Source of the DNA: an uncultured Alphaproteobacteria bacterium
GTDB lineage: Bacteria; Pseudomonadota; Alphaproteobacteria; RF32; CAG-239
DNA length: 64,000 bases
Reading direction: 5' to 3'
Assembly: GCA_944391445.1 (NCBI GenBank)
Contig: CALXTL010000010.1
Coordinates: 1-64,000 of the forward strand
In this document: in pieces, positions 45,718 to 54,077 of the stretch
How positions within the stretch are numbered: the stretch's first letter is position 1
How the letters are laid out: each line of letters begins with the position of its first letter
Notes under the pieces: model-generated
Told to the model about the DNA's origin: nothing
Seen by the model: the letters and a program-made list of their open reading frames with translations, nothing else
Databases searched by the model: none
Program-made: the position numbers and the translations under genes

Positions 45718-46193
45718 TATTCCACATCTCCTTGGGGTTTGGCCATTCGATCAATGGTTTCCACAAAATCTTCAAAATCTTTCACCTCGCGAAAATCGCG
45801 ATAAACCGAGGCAAAGCGTATATACGCCACATGGTCGAGGTTAGCCAGCGTTTCCATCACATACTCACCGATTTTGGTAGAAGGAATCTCCGTTTCGCCG
45901 GAGCTTTCCAGACGGCGCTGGATGGCAGTCACCACTTTTTCCACCCTTTCGTTGCTGACCGGGCGTTTACGCACCGCCAGATAAATTGAGCGGGCCAGTT
46001 TGTCGCGGTCAAACATAACCTTGTCGCCGTTTTTCTTGACCACAATCAGATCGCGCAGCTGCACGCGTTCAAAAGTTGTAAACCGCGAACCGCATTCGGC
46101 ACACTCGCGCCGACGGCGGATGGCCGTTGAGTCATCCGTTTCGCGGGAATCTTTAACCTGCGTGTCTTCGCATCCGCAGAAAGGACATTTCAT
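45717..46193 (-). CDS. nrdR: Transcriptional repressor NrdR
   Basis: A 158-residue regulator of ribonucleotide reductase genes. The zinc ribbon is CPFCG...CAECG (3-34), followed by an ATP-cone domain (about 45-140) with [23 protein letters not shown] overlaps the murF stop (ATGA), so it is translationally coupled. Order murF-nrdR-nusB-def-fmt is compact; nrdR-nusB adjacency is common in alphaproteobacteria, but murF upstream is less so. Confidence 0.97.
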   Translation of the reverse strand: MKCPFCGCEDTQVKDSRETDDSTAIRRRRECAECGSRFTTFERVQLRDLIVVKKNGDKVMFDRDKLARSIYLAVRKRPVSNERVEKVVTAIQRRLESSGETEIPSTKIGEYVMETLANLDHVAYIRFASVYRDFREVKDFEDFVETIDRMAKPQGDVE

Positions 46194-47521
46194 TGCGGCA
46201 ACTTTCCTTTTTCCAGCAGTGCATCAGTCACCTGATACAGTTTTGAAGAATATCTTGCTCCTTTTATAAGGACAATATCATTATTTTGCAATAGCTTATT
46301 TAACAAAAAACTGTCCAAACCGTCTTTATTTTCGAAATAATACTGTTCTTTGGAGGGCGGAAGCTGTGCCAGCATATCTTTCATCTCCGGGCAGACGCCG
46401 ATCACCACGTCAACGGAGCTTGCCGCCACCACCCGGCCGATTTCAATATGGCGGGCTTTGGAAGTTTCGCCCAGTTCGGCCATTTTGCCGAGCACAACCA
46501 CCTTACGTCCGTTTGTTTTCATCTTATCCAGAGTTTCGATGGCAATTTTCATGGCCTCGGGCTGGCCGGAATAGCTGTCGTCAATCAGGGTAAAAGAGCC
46601 GCCGGCAGGCAGCTTCAACACATGTTTGGCGCCGCGCCCGGCCAAAGCTTTGAAGCCGGATAGATGTTTTGCCGCCCGGAAGACATCAAGCCCCAGTGCC
46701 TGAATCAGGCTCAAAACGCACCAGGCATTATAATAGTTATGTTCGCCCTCTTCTGCCAGTTTCAGCGGAACATCCGGGTGCGCATTTTTCCCAAAGCGGA
46801 CAATTTTGGCGCCGTTTTCAAGAGCGCGCTGAACCAGCAACCCGGCAAAATTTGTATCTTCGTTGATCACGGCCAGACCGCCTTTTTTGAGCGATTTAAA
46901 GATTTCAGCCTTGGCTTCGGCGATTGCCTCAAAATTCGGAAAAAATTCGATATGCATCGGATAAACATTGGTGATAAGGGCAATATCCGGCTGCACATAA
47001 GAGACAAGCTCCTCAATCTCTCCTTTGGCGCTCATCCCCATTTCAATCACGGCATAATCGGCGTTCATATCCAGTTCGCAAAGAGTCTGCGGCACGCCGA
47101 CAAGATTATTGTGGTTTCCGTCGGTGGCAAAAGTTTTGCCAAACAGGCTCAGAGCAAAACGCAATTCTTCTTTGGTGGTGGTTTTGCCGGCAGACCCGGT
47201 CAGGCCGATCACCTTTCCCTTAAACAGCGATCGGTTATAAGCGCCGATAAGCCCATAGGCCTTTAGAGCGGAGGGCACCACGATCTGCCGCTCGGGCGGA
47301 ATGCCGTCCACCAAATGTTCGACAACCGCCAAAGCGGCGCCTTTTTTCAAAACATCGGGCACAAAGTCGTGCGCATCAAACTTATCGCCTTTCAGGGCAA
47401 TAAACAAATCGCCGGGACGGATACGTCGGCTGTCGGTAGATACGCCGGTAAGGGTTGCTTCGGCAACCGGCTGATGATAATCCAAAACGGCGCATAATTT
47501 CCGTGATGAAATTTTTTCCAT
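46190..47521 (-). CDS. murF: UDP-MurNAc-tripeptide D-alanyl-D-alanine ligase
   Basis: A 443-residue Mur ligase that adds D-Ala-D-Ala to complete the peptidoglycan precursor pentapeptide. The N-terminal substrate domain has [21 protein letters not shown] (about 24-44). The ATP site is [15 protein letters not shown] (about 104-118), with [11 protein letters not shown] close by. The C-terminal ligase domain has [19 protein letters not shown]. It is the first gene of the murF-to-fmt run. Upstream lie intergenic tandem repeats. Confidence 0.96.
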   Translation of the reverse strand: MEKISSRKLCAVLDYHQPVAEATLTGVSTDSRRIRPGDLFIALKGDKFDAHDFVPDVLKKGAALAVVEHLVDGIPPERQIVVPSALKAYGLIGAYNRSLFKGKVIGLTGSAGKTTTKEELRFALSLFGKTFATDGNHNNLVGVPQTLCELDMNADYAVIEMGMSAKGEIEELVSYVQPDIALITNVYPMHIEFFPNFEAIAEAKAEIFKSLKKGGLAVINEDTNFAGLLVQRALENGAKIVRFGKNAHPDVPLKLAEEGEHNYYNAWCVLSLIQALGLDVFRAAKHLSGFKALAGRGAKHVLKLPAGGSFTLIDDSYSGQPEAMKIAIETLDKMKTNGRKVVVLGKMAELGETSKARHIEIGRVVAASSVDVVIGVCPEMKDMLAQLPPSKEQYYFENKDGLDSFLLNKLLQNNDIVLIKGARYSSKLYQVTDALLEKGKLPQ

Positions 47522-47597
47522 GCCATTCTCCTAAAATCTGGCGGTAAGTATAGAAAAAAAAGATAAATATTTTCTTTATTTTTTCCCCTCGTCCGAA

Positions 47598-47709
47598 CAT
47601 CATTTAAGACACGTCGCCCCCGCCGGCACGGTCATGTTCGGACTTGATCCGGACATCATTTAGGGCACGTCGCCCCCGCCGGCACCGTCATGTTCGGACT
47701 TGATCCGGA
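47598..47709. repeat. Tandem intergenic repeat, 56-bp period
   Basis: Two near-identical 56-bp units each run from CATCATTTA through CGTCGCCCCCGCCGG and end GGACTTGATCCGGA. The block lies upstream of murF. The unit ends recall the short palindromic repeats seen in many alphaproteobacterial intergenic regions. Confidence 0.85.
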
Positions 47710-47710
47710 C

Positions 47711-47747
47711 ATCCAGGTCAAAAATATAGCTATATTAATCCCTGGAT
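47711..47747. repeat. Palindrome flanked by ATCCAGG and CCTGGAT
   Basis: ATCCAGG at the left and CCTGGAT at the right form an inverted repeat around an AT-rich loop, between the two tandem repeat families. Confidence 0.6.
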
Positions 47748-47763
47748 CCCCGGGTCTATTCTT

Positions 47764-47860
47764 CGCTTCGCTCAGGCCCGAGGATGACAAAAGAAAGGGC
47801 TCGCTTCGCTCAGGCCCGAGGATGACAAAAGAAAGGGCTCGCTTCGCTCAGGTTTGATGA
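47764..47860. repeat. Tandem intergenic repeat, 38-bp period
   Basis: About two and a half copies of a 38-bp unit beginning CGCTTCGCTCAGG and containing CGAGGATGACAAAAGAAAGG; the last copy is diverged. Such GGATGAC-type repeats are spread over many alphaproteobacterial genomes. Confidence 0.85.
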
Positions 47861-48129
47861 TGACAAAAAAAGAAACCTCACTGACGTTCAAACCCGAGGA
47901 TGACATTCCTTTACCCGTCACACGCCGTCAACAAAGAAAAAGTGGATAAAACAAACATAATCAATTGCCCAGAACTGTTTCTGTGTTACACTCTCTTCGG
48001 CTTTTGAACGGCCGAATATACACATAAAGCCAGAATCCCGACAATCACGGTTGCCGGGAGCGAGCATTTTTTTATTAAAAAAGGGTCGTCCACAATATGC
48101 AAACGCATATTGTTCAGACAACAGTGACG

Positions 48130-48263
48130 ACAGTCTCGGTTTTGTTTGGTCTTCTTCCGAGAACAACAGTAACAATTCTTGGAATTTGAACACCAATAAT
48201 GGCAATCGCAACAATAACAATAAGAACAACAATAACGCGGTTCGTTGTTTCCAGCTTTTTTGA
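48130..48263 (+). other. DGR template-repeat-like sequence
   Basis: In the frame starting at 48051, the stretch GFVWSSSE is followed by 25 codons of which 17 are AAC or AAT (Asn), then AVRCF and a stop at 48263. The core 48161-48240 has about 38 adenines in 80 bases. Template repeats of diversity-generating retroelements look like this, because adenine positions are the ones randomised on copying; a W-S-S-E lead-in and a V-R end are typical of C-type-lectin or Fib-succ-like variable domains. It is probably not translated itself. The minus-strand Leu-rich frame opposite is its shadow. Confidence 0.72.
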
Positions 48264-48310
48264 TAAAAAATATCCGTCCGGCGCCAACCAATTAGGAGAA
48301 ACAGACCAAG

Positions 48311-48470
48311 GTGCAGTATGAGCTTTTTGAGCAGCCCGCAACCGGACAAATTGCTCTGGAAGATGTTTTCAGAGCATATTACGATTGCCGCCGGCGCAAA
48401 TCAAATACCGCCTGCGTCGCCAAAAACAATATCGCCGCGCCCGGCACAAACAACTTCTGGCAACAGCCGC
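48311..48470 (+). pseudogene. Reverse-transcriptase-like gene fragment (N-terminus)
   Basis: From a GTG at 48311 with AGGAG 12 bases upstream, the frame reads LEDVFRAYYDCRRRKSNTA near codons 17-35. That pattern (aromatic, Asp/Cys, basic run, Asn-Thr) opens DGR and retron-type reverse transcriptases. After codon 36 the resemblance stops, and the frame runs into the convergent glyA 3' end. No catalytic YxDD-type motif is seen in the window. It is thus a truncated remnant, probably of the RT that served the adjacent template repeat. Confidence 0.62.
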
Positions 48471-49727
48471 TTAGCGATATATCGGAAAGCGCCGGCACAA
48501 GGCAACCGCCTCTTGCCCGACACGGGCAATAACCGCCTCGGCATTGCCGGTTGAAAGCGCCTCCACCACATCGGCAATCCAATGGCCGATCTGTGTAAAC
48601 TCTTGTTCCTTAAAGCCGCGCGTTGTGCCGGCCGGCGTGCCGACGCGGATGCCGGAAGTAATTTTCGGCGGCATCGGATCAAACGGCACGGCATTTTTGT
48701 TGCAGGTAATATGCGCTTTATCCAAAGCATCGGCCGCGGCCGCGCCGGTCACGTTTTTCGAACGCAGATCAGCCAGCAGCAAATGCGTATCCGTCCCGCC
48801 CGAAACCAGCGTCACCCCTCTGGCGGCAAGAGCCTCTCCCAAAGCTTTGGCATTTTTGACAACCTGCGCTGCATAGTCGGCAAACTGCGGCGTCAGCGCT
48901 TCTTTAAAGCAAACGGCCTTGGCGGCAATCACATGCATCAGCGGCCCGCCCTGCGCCCCGGGAAAAACAGCCGAGTTGATTTTTTTGGCCAGATCTTCGC
49001 GATTGGTCAGGATCATGCCGCCGCGCGGGCCGCGCAATGTCTTGTGTGTTGTGGTGGTCACCACGTCGGCCCACTGCAGCGGATTGGGATGGACACCGCC
49101 GGCAACCAGACCGGCAAAATGCGCCATGTCCACCATCAGATACGCCCCGACTTTGTCGGCAATCCGCCGGAAACGCGCAAAGTCGATCTGCCGCGGATAA
49201 GCCGAGCCGCCGGCAATAATCAGCTTGGGGCGATGTGCAAGTGCCAGTTTTTCCGCCTCGTCATAGTCAATCAGCCCGTCTTCGGCGCGCACGCCATAAG
49301 CCACGGCCTGCAGCCATTTGCCCGAAAGCGAAACTTTTGCGCCGTGCGTCAGATGGCCGCCGGCATCCAGGCTCATACCCATAATAACATCATGCGGCTG
49401 CAACAAAGCCAGATACACCGCCGTGTTGGCCTGACTTCCCGAATGCGGCTGCACATTGGCAAACCCGCTGTTGAAGAGTTTTTTGGCGCGCTCAATAGCC
49501 AGATTTTCTGCCTCATCAACAAATTCGCAGCCGTGATAATAACGCCGGCCGGGATACCCTTCCGCATATTTATTGGTCAGAACCGACCCCTGCGCTTCCA
49601 TCACCGCCGACGACACAATATTTTCAGAAGCAATCAGCTCGATCTGCTCTTGCTGGCGCTCAAGCTCTTTGGTGAGAACGGCAAAAATTTCCGGATCTTC
49701 ATGTTGCAAATTTTCCTTAAAATCCAT
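48471..49727 (-). CDS. glyA: Serine hydroxymethyltransferase
   Basis: A 418-residue PLP enzyme that converts serine and tetrahydrofolate to glycine and methylene-tetrahydrofolate. It has [10 protein letters not shown] near residue 30, the substrate loop [18 protein letters not shown] (about 55), and the PLP lysine in [13 protein letters not shown] (about residue 225). The ATG at 49727 lies one base after the rpiB TGA stop, with GGAG in the end of rpiB. An upstream in-frame extension was rejected. It ends 1 base after the RT-like fragment. Confidence 0.97.
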   Translation of the reverse strand: MDFKENLQHEDPEIFAVLTKELERQQEQIELIASENIVSSAVMEAQGSVLTNKYAEGYPGRRYYHGCEFVDEAENLAIERAKKLFNSGFANVQPHSGSQANTAVYLALLQPHDVIMGMSLDAGGHLTHGAKVSLSGKWLQAVAYGVRAEDGLIDYDEAEKLALAHRPKLIIAGGSAYPRQIDFARFRRIADKVGAYLMVDMAHFAGLVAGGVHPNPLQWADVVTTTTHKTLRGPRGGMILTNREDLAKKINSAVFPGAQGGPLMHVIAAKAVCFKEALTPQFADYAAQVVKNAKALGEALAARGVTLVSGGTDTHLLLADLRSKNVTGAAAADALDKAHITCNKNAVPFDPMPPKITSGIRVGTPAGTTRGFKEQEFTQIGHWIADVVEALSTGNAEAVIARVGQEAVALCRRFPIYR

Positions 49728-49728
49728 C

Positions 49729-50166
49729 TCATTCTCCTTTATTGTCAATCTCATCGATTCGTCGCTGATGACGTCCGCCTTCAAAAGATGCCGACAAGAA
49801 AATATCCAAATAGCGGACAACATCTTCCGGCTTCTGAGTTCGTCCGCCGAAGACCGCCACATTGGCATTGTTATGCTCTCTGGCCAGACGCGCCGCATCA
49901 TCGCCGTACAAAAGCGCCGCACGGATACCTTGATGCCGGTTGGCCGCAATCGAGATACCGATTCCCGTCCCACAGATCAGAATCCCGAGCTCGGCACGCC
50001 CGGCCAGAAGATACCGGCACAAAGCATCGGCAATCAGCGGATAATCGCAGGATTCTTCGCTGTGTGTTCCTAAATCTTCAAACACCACATCATGATTGTG
50101 ATAATGCGTCAGCAGGTAATTTTTCAGGGTAAAACCGCCATGGTCGGAAGCAATGGCAACCTTCAT
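49729..50166 (-). CDS. rpiB: Ribose-5-phosphate isomerase B
   Basis: A 145-residue sugar isomerase that interconverts ribose-5-phosphate and ribulose-5-phosphate. DHGG (8-11) and the catalytic Cys in ILICGTGIG (about 65) with [10 protein letters not shown] form the active site; HNNANV follows. The last codons run directly into glyA. AAGGAG lies ahead of the ATG. rpiB-glyA adjacency is common in alphaproteobacteria. Confidence 0.96.
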   Translation of the reverse strand: MKVAIASDHGGFTLKNYLLTHYHNHDVVFEDLGTHSEESCDYPLIADALCRYLLAGRAELGILICGTGIGISIAANRHQGIRAALLYGDDAARLAREHNNANVAVFGGRTQKPEDVVRYLDIFLSASFEGGRHQRRIDEIDNKGE

Positions 50167-50254
50167 TCAAAAAGCTCCTTTCGCGCGCAAATTCAAACTT
50201 TCGCTATCATATAACAAAGTTGTGATAAAAAAACAAATTTTTTAAAAAAATGTG

Positions 50255-50284
50255 TTGACGTGGGAAAAAATTATTGTATATATA
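50255..50284 (+). promoter_or_regulatory. Promoter of the tRNA-Cys/tRNA-Asn pair
   Basis: TTGACG is followed 16 to 18 bases later by TATATATA. The tRNA-Cys 5' end lies about 30 bases beyond, so the match is consistent with a strong stable-RNA promoter. Confidence 0.7.
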
Positions 50285-50314
50285 AAGGCACCGATTGAGA
50301 GACGGTAACCAGTT

Positions 50315-50389
50315 GGCCGGTTGGCAGAGTGGCTCATGCAGAGGACTGCAAATCCTTGTACATCGGTTCAATTCCGGTACCGGCCTCCA
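50315..50389 (+). tRNA. tRNA-Cys (anticodon GCA)
   Basis: A 75-nt tRNA. GGCCGGT pairs with ACCGGCC, the anticodon loop is CTGCAAA with GCA, the T-loop is GTTCAATTC, the discriminator is T, and CCA is encoded. All fit tRNA-Cys. Confidence 0.96.
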
Positions 50390-50407
50390 AAAAACATACC
50401 GTTTTAT

Positions 50408-50482
50408 TCCGGCTTAGCTCAGCGGTAGAGCAATCGGCTGTTAACCGATTGGTCGCCTGTTCGAATCAGGCAGCCGGAGCCA
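50408..50482 (+). tRNA. tRNA-Asn (anticodon GTT)
   Basis: A 75-nt tRNA. TCCGGCT pairs with AGCCGGA, the anticodon loop is CTGTTAA with GTT, the T-loop is GTTCGAATC, and CCA is encoded. It is 18 bases after tRNA-Cys, hence one transcript. Its 3' end is repeated at 50717. Confidence 0.96.
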
Positions 50483-50546
50483 TAAAAAAAGACCACCCGA
50501 AAGGGTGGTTTTTTTTTATGGTTTTTGCTCTCCTGACGAACAGGCA
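50472..50546. repeat. Direct repeat copy 1: tRNA-Asn end, terminator and flank
   Basis: This 75-base segment starts with the last 11 bases of tRNA-Asn, contains a hairpin terminator (ACCACCC-GAAA-GGGTGGT between A and T runs, 50484-50518), and ends with CTCTCCTGACGAACAGGCA. It matches 50717-50790 with one base change and one T-run length change. Confidence 0.9.
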
Positions 50547-50572
50547 CCCCTGTGAAGAATCAGCTCGAGGAT

Positions 50573-50598
50573 AAAAACGCCGCCGGTGCGGCGTTTTT
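50573..50598. terminator. Second hairpin terminator between repeat copies
   Basis: AAAAACGCCGC and GCGGCGTTTTT pair around a short loop. It lies in the 170-base spacer between the two direct repeat copies. Confidence 0.7.
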
Positions 50599-50716
50599 AC
50601 CGCAAGAGGCGAAGTTTTGTAGACTTGCACGGGAAGCGACAGCAACCAAAGCAAGGCGTACAAGACAAGTGACCGACGCGCGGTTGGCAAGCCAAAAGCT
50701 TGCTTACCAAGCTAGA

Positions 50717-50790
50717 AGCCGGAGCCATAAAAAAAGACCACCCGAAAGGGTGGTTTTTTTTATGGCTTTTGCTCTCCTGACGAACAGGCA
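50717..50790. repeat. Direct repeat copy 2: tRNA-Asn end remnant and terminator
   Basis: The second copy of the segment at 50472. It keeps the 11-base tRNA end and the ACCACCC-GAAA-GGGTGGT hairpin, whose symmetric A and T runs allow it to terminate the minus-strand autotransporter gene that ends at 50800. Confidence 0.9.
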
Positions 50791-50799
50791 TCAAACATC

Positions 50800-52566
50800 T
50801 CAAAAACTAATCTTCAATCCCAAAGATCCTTCCACCGGGATGCGAACCGATTTGTTGCCAAACATTGTGGCAATATTGGCAAAACCTTCCGCATGTTCGC
50901 TCAGATGAACATTCATTCCCGCCCCAAGTCGGAATGACGTTCCACTGATATTTTCCGTAAACGTCCAGTCGGAAACCGTAATCTTGCTCTTGCCGGAAAA
51001 TTCTCGCAGCAAACTGGCCGTTGCGTAAATTTCTGCCTTATCATTCCAGTTTTTGCCAAGAGCAAACCCGGCGCGGCCGACGGCTGATGTTTGTTTTTTT
51101 CCTCTGACCGGCGTATTGAAAGAAGTGCGATAATCGACATCATCAATATCCATAAAAAACATTTGCAGCTGCGGTTCAATAAAATAGCCATTGTTCAGCA
51201 GAAACCGACGACCAATCTCCGCAGACAGACTATATGCATCCAGATCATATTTGGAATCTACCGGCAATCCGGAAGGAACATGGCTGCGAATTTTTTGTTT
51301 GTGCCGATAATATGAAGCCACTAAATCCAAATAAAAATTTTGTTGGCTGACAGCCGTTGCATAAACCGAAAAAGAATAAGTCTCGCCATCGCCGCGGCCA
51401 AAGCGGACATATTTTTGCGAAGCATCCGTATAACCGCCGCCGGCACCAATTTTCAAACGGGACAGCCCGCCAAGCGGCACAACATAGTCCGCACCAAACT
51501 GCCCACCGTAGACATCAACATCAACCTTGCTGCCTTCGCCCAAGTCAAACTTGATCTCCCGACCCAAAGATCTAACCCAAAGCCCGCTTTTAGGAGTCAT
51601 GCGCGTTTCACTCAGACGGGCATGTATATTATCCAAATGCGTATAAAAAATTGAGCTCAGTGTCGCATAGGTATCTTTGGCAATAACAGACGTATCCGTA
51701 TAATCATAAGTCCTCTGCAAATACCATCTGCCGGCATCTTCCAAAAGCGTATACTGAAACGCGCCAATATCCATCGCGCCGCCAACCAGATAAAAATTTT
51801 CCGTATTGTCTGCCGTCCTGGACAATAAATCAATCTGATCGGGAAATTCGCTTTCCGAACTGTAATCAGCCACCACCAGGCCGAAATTGCCGCTGCCTTT
51901 GCTTACGTTGAGAATATCATTATTGCCGCTGCCAAAATTCGTCCGGATGTTAAAACGTCCGTTGCCTTGCAGCTCGGCAATATCCACCTGAATTGGTGCG
52001 CCGCCGAAAGAATTAAATGTTATCTCGGCGTTATCCAGGCTCAATCTGTCAAACTGATTATCGCCGACAACAGTAAGCGCGGCATTCGTCAACGAAACAT
52101 CACCTTGCATACGCCCGCCTTCATAAAGCGCAATCACCCCGCCGCCGGCTGTCAGTATATCGGAAACGGCGCCGGGAAGAATCATTACCCCGCCGCCGTA
52201 CAAAGACAAATTTTCAATCAAACCGCTGTCTAAATTGACAAAACCGTCATACAGTACTGTGTCATACGCCGTCCCGCCGTGCACAACCAGCTCACCGCCG
52301 CGAATAACCGTATCATAAGCCACACCGCCGGCAGAAATATATTGCCCGCCGCCGGAAATAATCTGACTGCCGTTGGCCGTGCCGCCGGCGCCGATATCCT
52401 GAACCCCGCCAATCTCAAAATTATTAGCCGTGCCATAAACATTTTGCCGGTCCCCTGCGCCAATACTGCCGTCTGCAACCGTCGTGCCGGCCGGCACGTT
52501 TGTCACGCTGGCCGCCGCATCAAAAGAAATCAGTGCCAGGAAAAAAATCCATTGTCCCTTGCGCAT
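50800..52566 (-). CDS. AIDA-type autotransporter
   Basis: A 588-residue outer-membrane protein. A signal peptide (about 1-19) precedes a Gly-rich passenger of degenerate AIDA-like repeats (GGxAYDTVxxGG, about 45-150). A beta-helix and linker follow (about 150-300), and a C-terminal autotransporter barrel (about 320-588) ends in GLKISF, the terminal Phe expected for BAM recognition. The passenger is short, pointing to an adhesin or a surface-shaping factor. GGAGG lies upstream of the ATG at 52566. Confidence 0.9.
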   Translation of the reverse strand: MRKGQWIFFLALISFDAAASVTNVPAGTTVADGSIGAGDRQNVYGTANNFEIGGVQDIGAGGTANGSQIISGGGQYISAGGVAYDTVIRGGELVVHGGTAYDTVLYDGFVNLDSGLIENLSLYGGGVMILPGAVSDILTAGGGVIALYEGGRMQGDVSLTNAALTVVGDNQFDRLSLDNAEITFNSFGGAPIQVDIAELQGNGRFNIRTNFGSGNNDILNVSKGSGNFGLVVADYSSESEFPDQIDLLSRTADNTENFYLVGGAMDIGAFQYTLLEDAGRWYLQRTYDYTDTSVIAKDTYATLSSIFYTHLDNIHARLSETRMTPKSGLWVRSLGREIKFDLGEGSKVDVDVYGGQFGADYVVPLGGLSRLKIGAGGGYTDASQKYVRFGRGDGETYSFSVYATAVSQQNFYLDLVASYYRHKQKIRSHVPSGLPVDSKYDLDAYSLSAEIGRRFLLNNGYFIEPQLQMFFMDIDDVDYRTSFNTPVRGKKQTSAVGRAGFALGKNWNDKAEIYATASLLREFSGKSKITVSDWTFTENISGTSFRLGAGMNVHLSEHAEGFANIATMFGNKSVRIPVEGSLGLKISF

Positions 52567-52650
52567 GAGTACATCCTCCGTCCACCAGATATAATCTGCA
52601 AACACCGCATTTAAACCCAGACAAACATAATACGCCATGCAAAAAGAAAC

Positions 52651-52679
52651 TTGTCTTTAGACAAATTTTGTGATAATAC
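52651..52679 (+). promoter_or_regulatory. Probable promoter of the 52701 gene
   Basis: TTGTCT and TAATAC lie 17 bases apart. TTGTCT also forms a palindrome with the nearby AGACAA. The paralogous gene at 31802 likewise has GACAAA-type repeats around its promoter. Confidence 0.5.
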
Positions 52680-52700
52680 CCGAACAGCAAAGGAGAAATA

Positions 52701-53210
52701 ATGACAATTTTTCGCGTTGTATGCACGGAAGATTCCGCACAGAACAATAAAATCTATATTGATTTTGCCGCCGCCGATGTTGGTGTCGCCAGATTAACGC
52801 ATTATCAATTATTGAAACTGCGTCAGTACGAAACACCTATGGCCGCGCAGATTTTGCCGCCCGTTAACTTGGAAGATGACGCCGGCAAACTCACGCTTGC
52901 GTTTGACAAACCGGAAAAAGCCTCTGTTAAAGAAAAAACTAAATTACAGCAGCTTGACAGCCGCATTAAACTTGAATATCAAAAATTCAAACACAAAGAT
53001 CAATATACATCCATAGAACTTACCGACGAAAACTTCGCCTGCATATATGACTTTATTGATCCATACAAACCGGCTCACAGCGCGGAAGAAGAAAATCTTT
53101 ATAAAAAAATCCGCCATTCTTTATGGCTTCAGGGACACAAAAACGCCGCACGCAGCCCAAAAACAAAAATGACCCTGGCCGAGCGCCTTGCCCGCTACCG
53201 CGGAGATTAA
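52701..53210 (+). CDS. Unknown protein, paralogue of the gene at 31802
   Basis: A 169-residue soluble protein, preceded by AAGGAG. It starts FRVVCTED and ends ERLARYRGD; the 31802 product starts YRVVCSEN and ends ALYRGD. The middle is charged, with a Lys-rich helix (about 75-100). The two share layout, size class and both ends, so they are likely distant paralogues. The family is not one I recognise; function unknown. It converges with the tautomerase-like gene. Confidence 0.7.
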   Translation: MTIFRVVCTEDSAQNNKIYIDFAAADVGVARLTHYQLLKLRQYETPMAAQILPPVNLEDDAGKLTLAFDKPEKASVKEKTKLQQLDSRIKLEYQKFKHKDQYTSIELTDENFACIYDFIDPYKPAHSAEEENLYKKIRHSLWLQGHKNAARSPKTKMTLAERLARYRGD

Positions 53211-53212
53211 AA

Positions 53213-53548
53213 CTATCCCAAAAGCCGGCCGCCGATAGCGACATCCGCCGCATGCAAATCAACAAACTCAACATTAACAAACGATTGTTCGACATCCAGC
53301 CGGCGAACGACAAATTCGGTCAACTGCAACGCCAGAGCAGCCTTGTCACCAAAGCCGACAGACTTCATCGTGATCAACGCACCTTTATTATCCCTGGCGC
53401 CGCCAAAGGTCATATCCTGCCCAGCACGCACCGTTGTCACCACATAAGAAATCGGTTTGCCGAGCGCTTTGGCAACCAAGGCGGCAGCCTCTTCACCCAA
53501 ATTTGTGTCTTTGTTTATGGCATTTGTTTCAATTGTTAAAAAAGGCAT
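53213..53548 (-). CDS. MIF/tautomerase superfamily protein
   Basis: A 111-residue protein. Translation from the ATG at 53548 (GGAGG upstream) yields M-P-F-L-T, placing Pro at position 2, which becomes the catalytic N-terminal proline in tautomerases. It further shows FGGARDNKGALITMKSVGF. The length and pattern fit the MIF/phenylpyruvate tautomerase fold rather than 4-oxalocrotonate tautomerase. The natural substrate is unknown. Confidence 0.8.
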   Translation of the reverse strand: MPFLTIETNAINKDTNLGEEAAALVAKALGKPISYVVTTVRAGQDMTFGGARDNKGALITMKSVGFGDKAALALQLTEFVVRRLDVEQSFVNVEFVDLHAADVAIGGRLLG

Positions 53549-53568
53549 CGTTTCCTCCGTTTTGCAAG

Positions 53569-54036
53569 TTATAAATGAGCCAAGACATAATGCACGCTCC
53601 AGGCAATCAGGCACCCCAGCGCAAAACCGGCAATGACTTCTTTAGGCGTATGGCCGAGCAATTCTTTAAGCTGTGCAGACTTTGTTTTCATGGTCGATTT
53701 GTAAAAATCCCGGATAATCTGATTCAACAACCGCGCCATATCACCAGCATCACGACGCAAACCGGCGGCATCATGCATCACCACCAATGCATAACCGCCG
53801 CTGACGGCAAACAACAATGAGTCAAAACCGCCGATCAACCCGACAGACATGCTCAAAGCACAAACCCCGGCACTGTGCGAACTCGGCATTCCGCCGGTTG
53901 TTGCCAGTTTTTCAAAATCAATCTGTTTCATTTGAAGATAAAATGTCAGAACTTTCAGCAATTGTGCCATAAAAACCGCCAGCAGCCCGCTCAAAATGGC
54001 CTCAAAACCCGTATTAAAAATCATAACAGTCCTCAT
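53569..54036 (-). CDS. DUF212 divergent PAP2-family membrane protein
   Basis: A 155-residue polytopic protein of the YuiD/DUF212 group, called divergent PAP2. The marker motifs are GGMPSSHSAGVCALSM (about 48-63) and AVSGGYALVVMHDAAGLRRDAG (about 78-99), then ELLGHTPKEVIAGFALG (about 125-141). They resemble the phosphatase motifs of PAP2 enzymes, but activity is unproven. It lies just after gyrA on the same strand. Confidence 0.88.
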   Translation of the reverse strand: MRTVMIFNTGFEAILSGLLAVFMAQLLKVLTFYLQMKQIDFEKLATTGGMPSSHSAGVCALSMSVGLIGGFDSLLFAVSGGYALVVMHDAAGLRRDAGDMARLLNQIIRDFYKSTMKTKSAQLKELLGHTPKEVIAGFALGCLIAWSVHYVLAHL

Positions 54037-54077
54037 CAGAAACGGACGGACAGCTTTAGCGTCCGTCCGCGTCGTTC

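Noticed and set aside
47598-47860. Possible CRISPR array
   Set aside because: The repeats are directly tandem with no unique spacers between them, and no cas genes are in the window.
47918-48349. Minus-strand 143-codon frame rich in Leu
   Set aside because: Its Leu-rich stretch is only the complement of the Asn-codon template-repeat sequence. It has no ribosome site, and the other half overlaps the repeat-flanking DNA.
48582-50132. Long plus-strand frame of 516 codons opposite glyA and rpiB
   Set aside because: Antisense shadow of two well-identified enzymes; rich in His, Arg and Gln with no recognisable domain.
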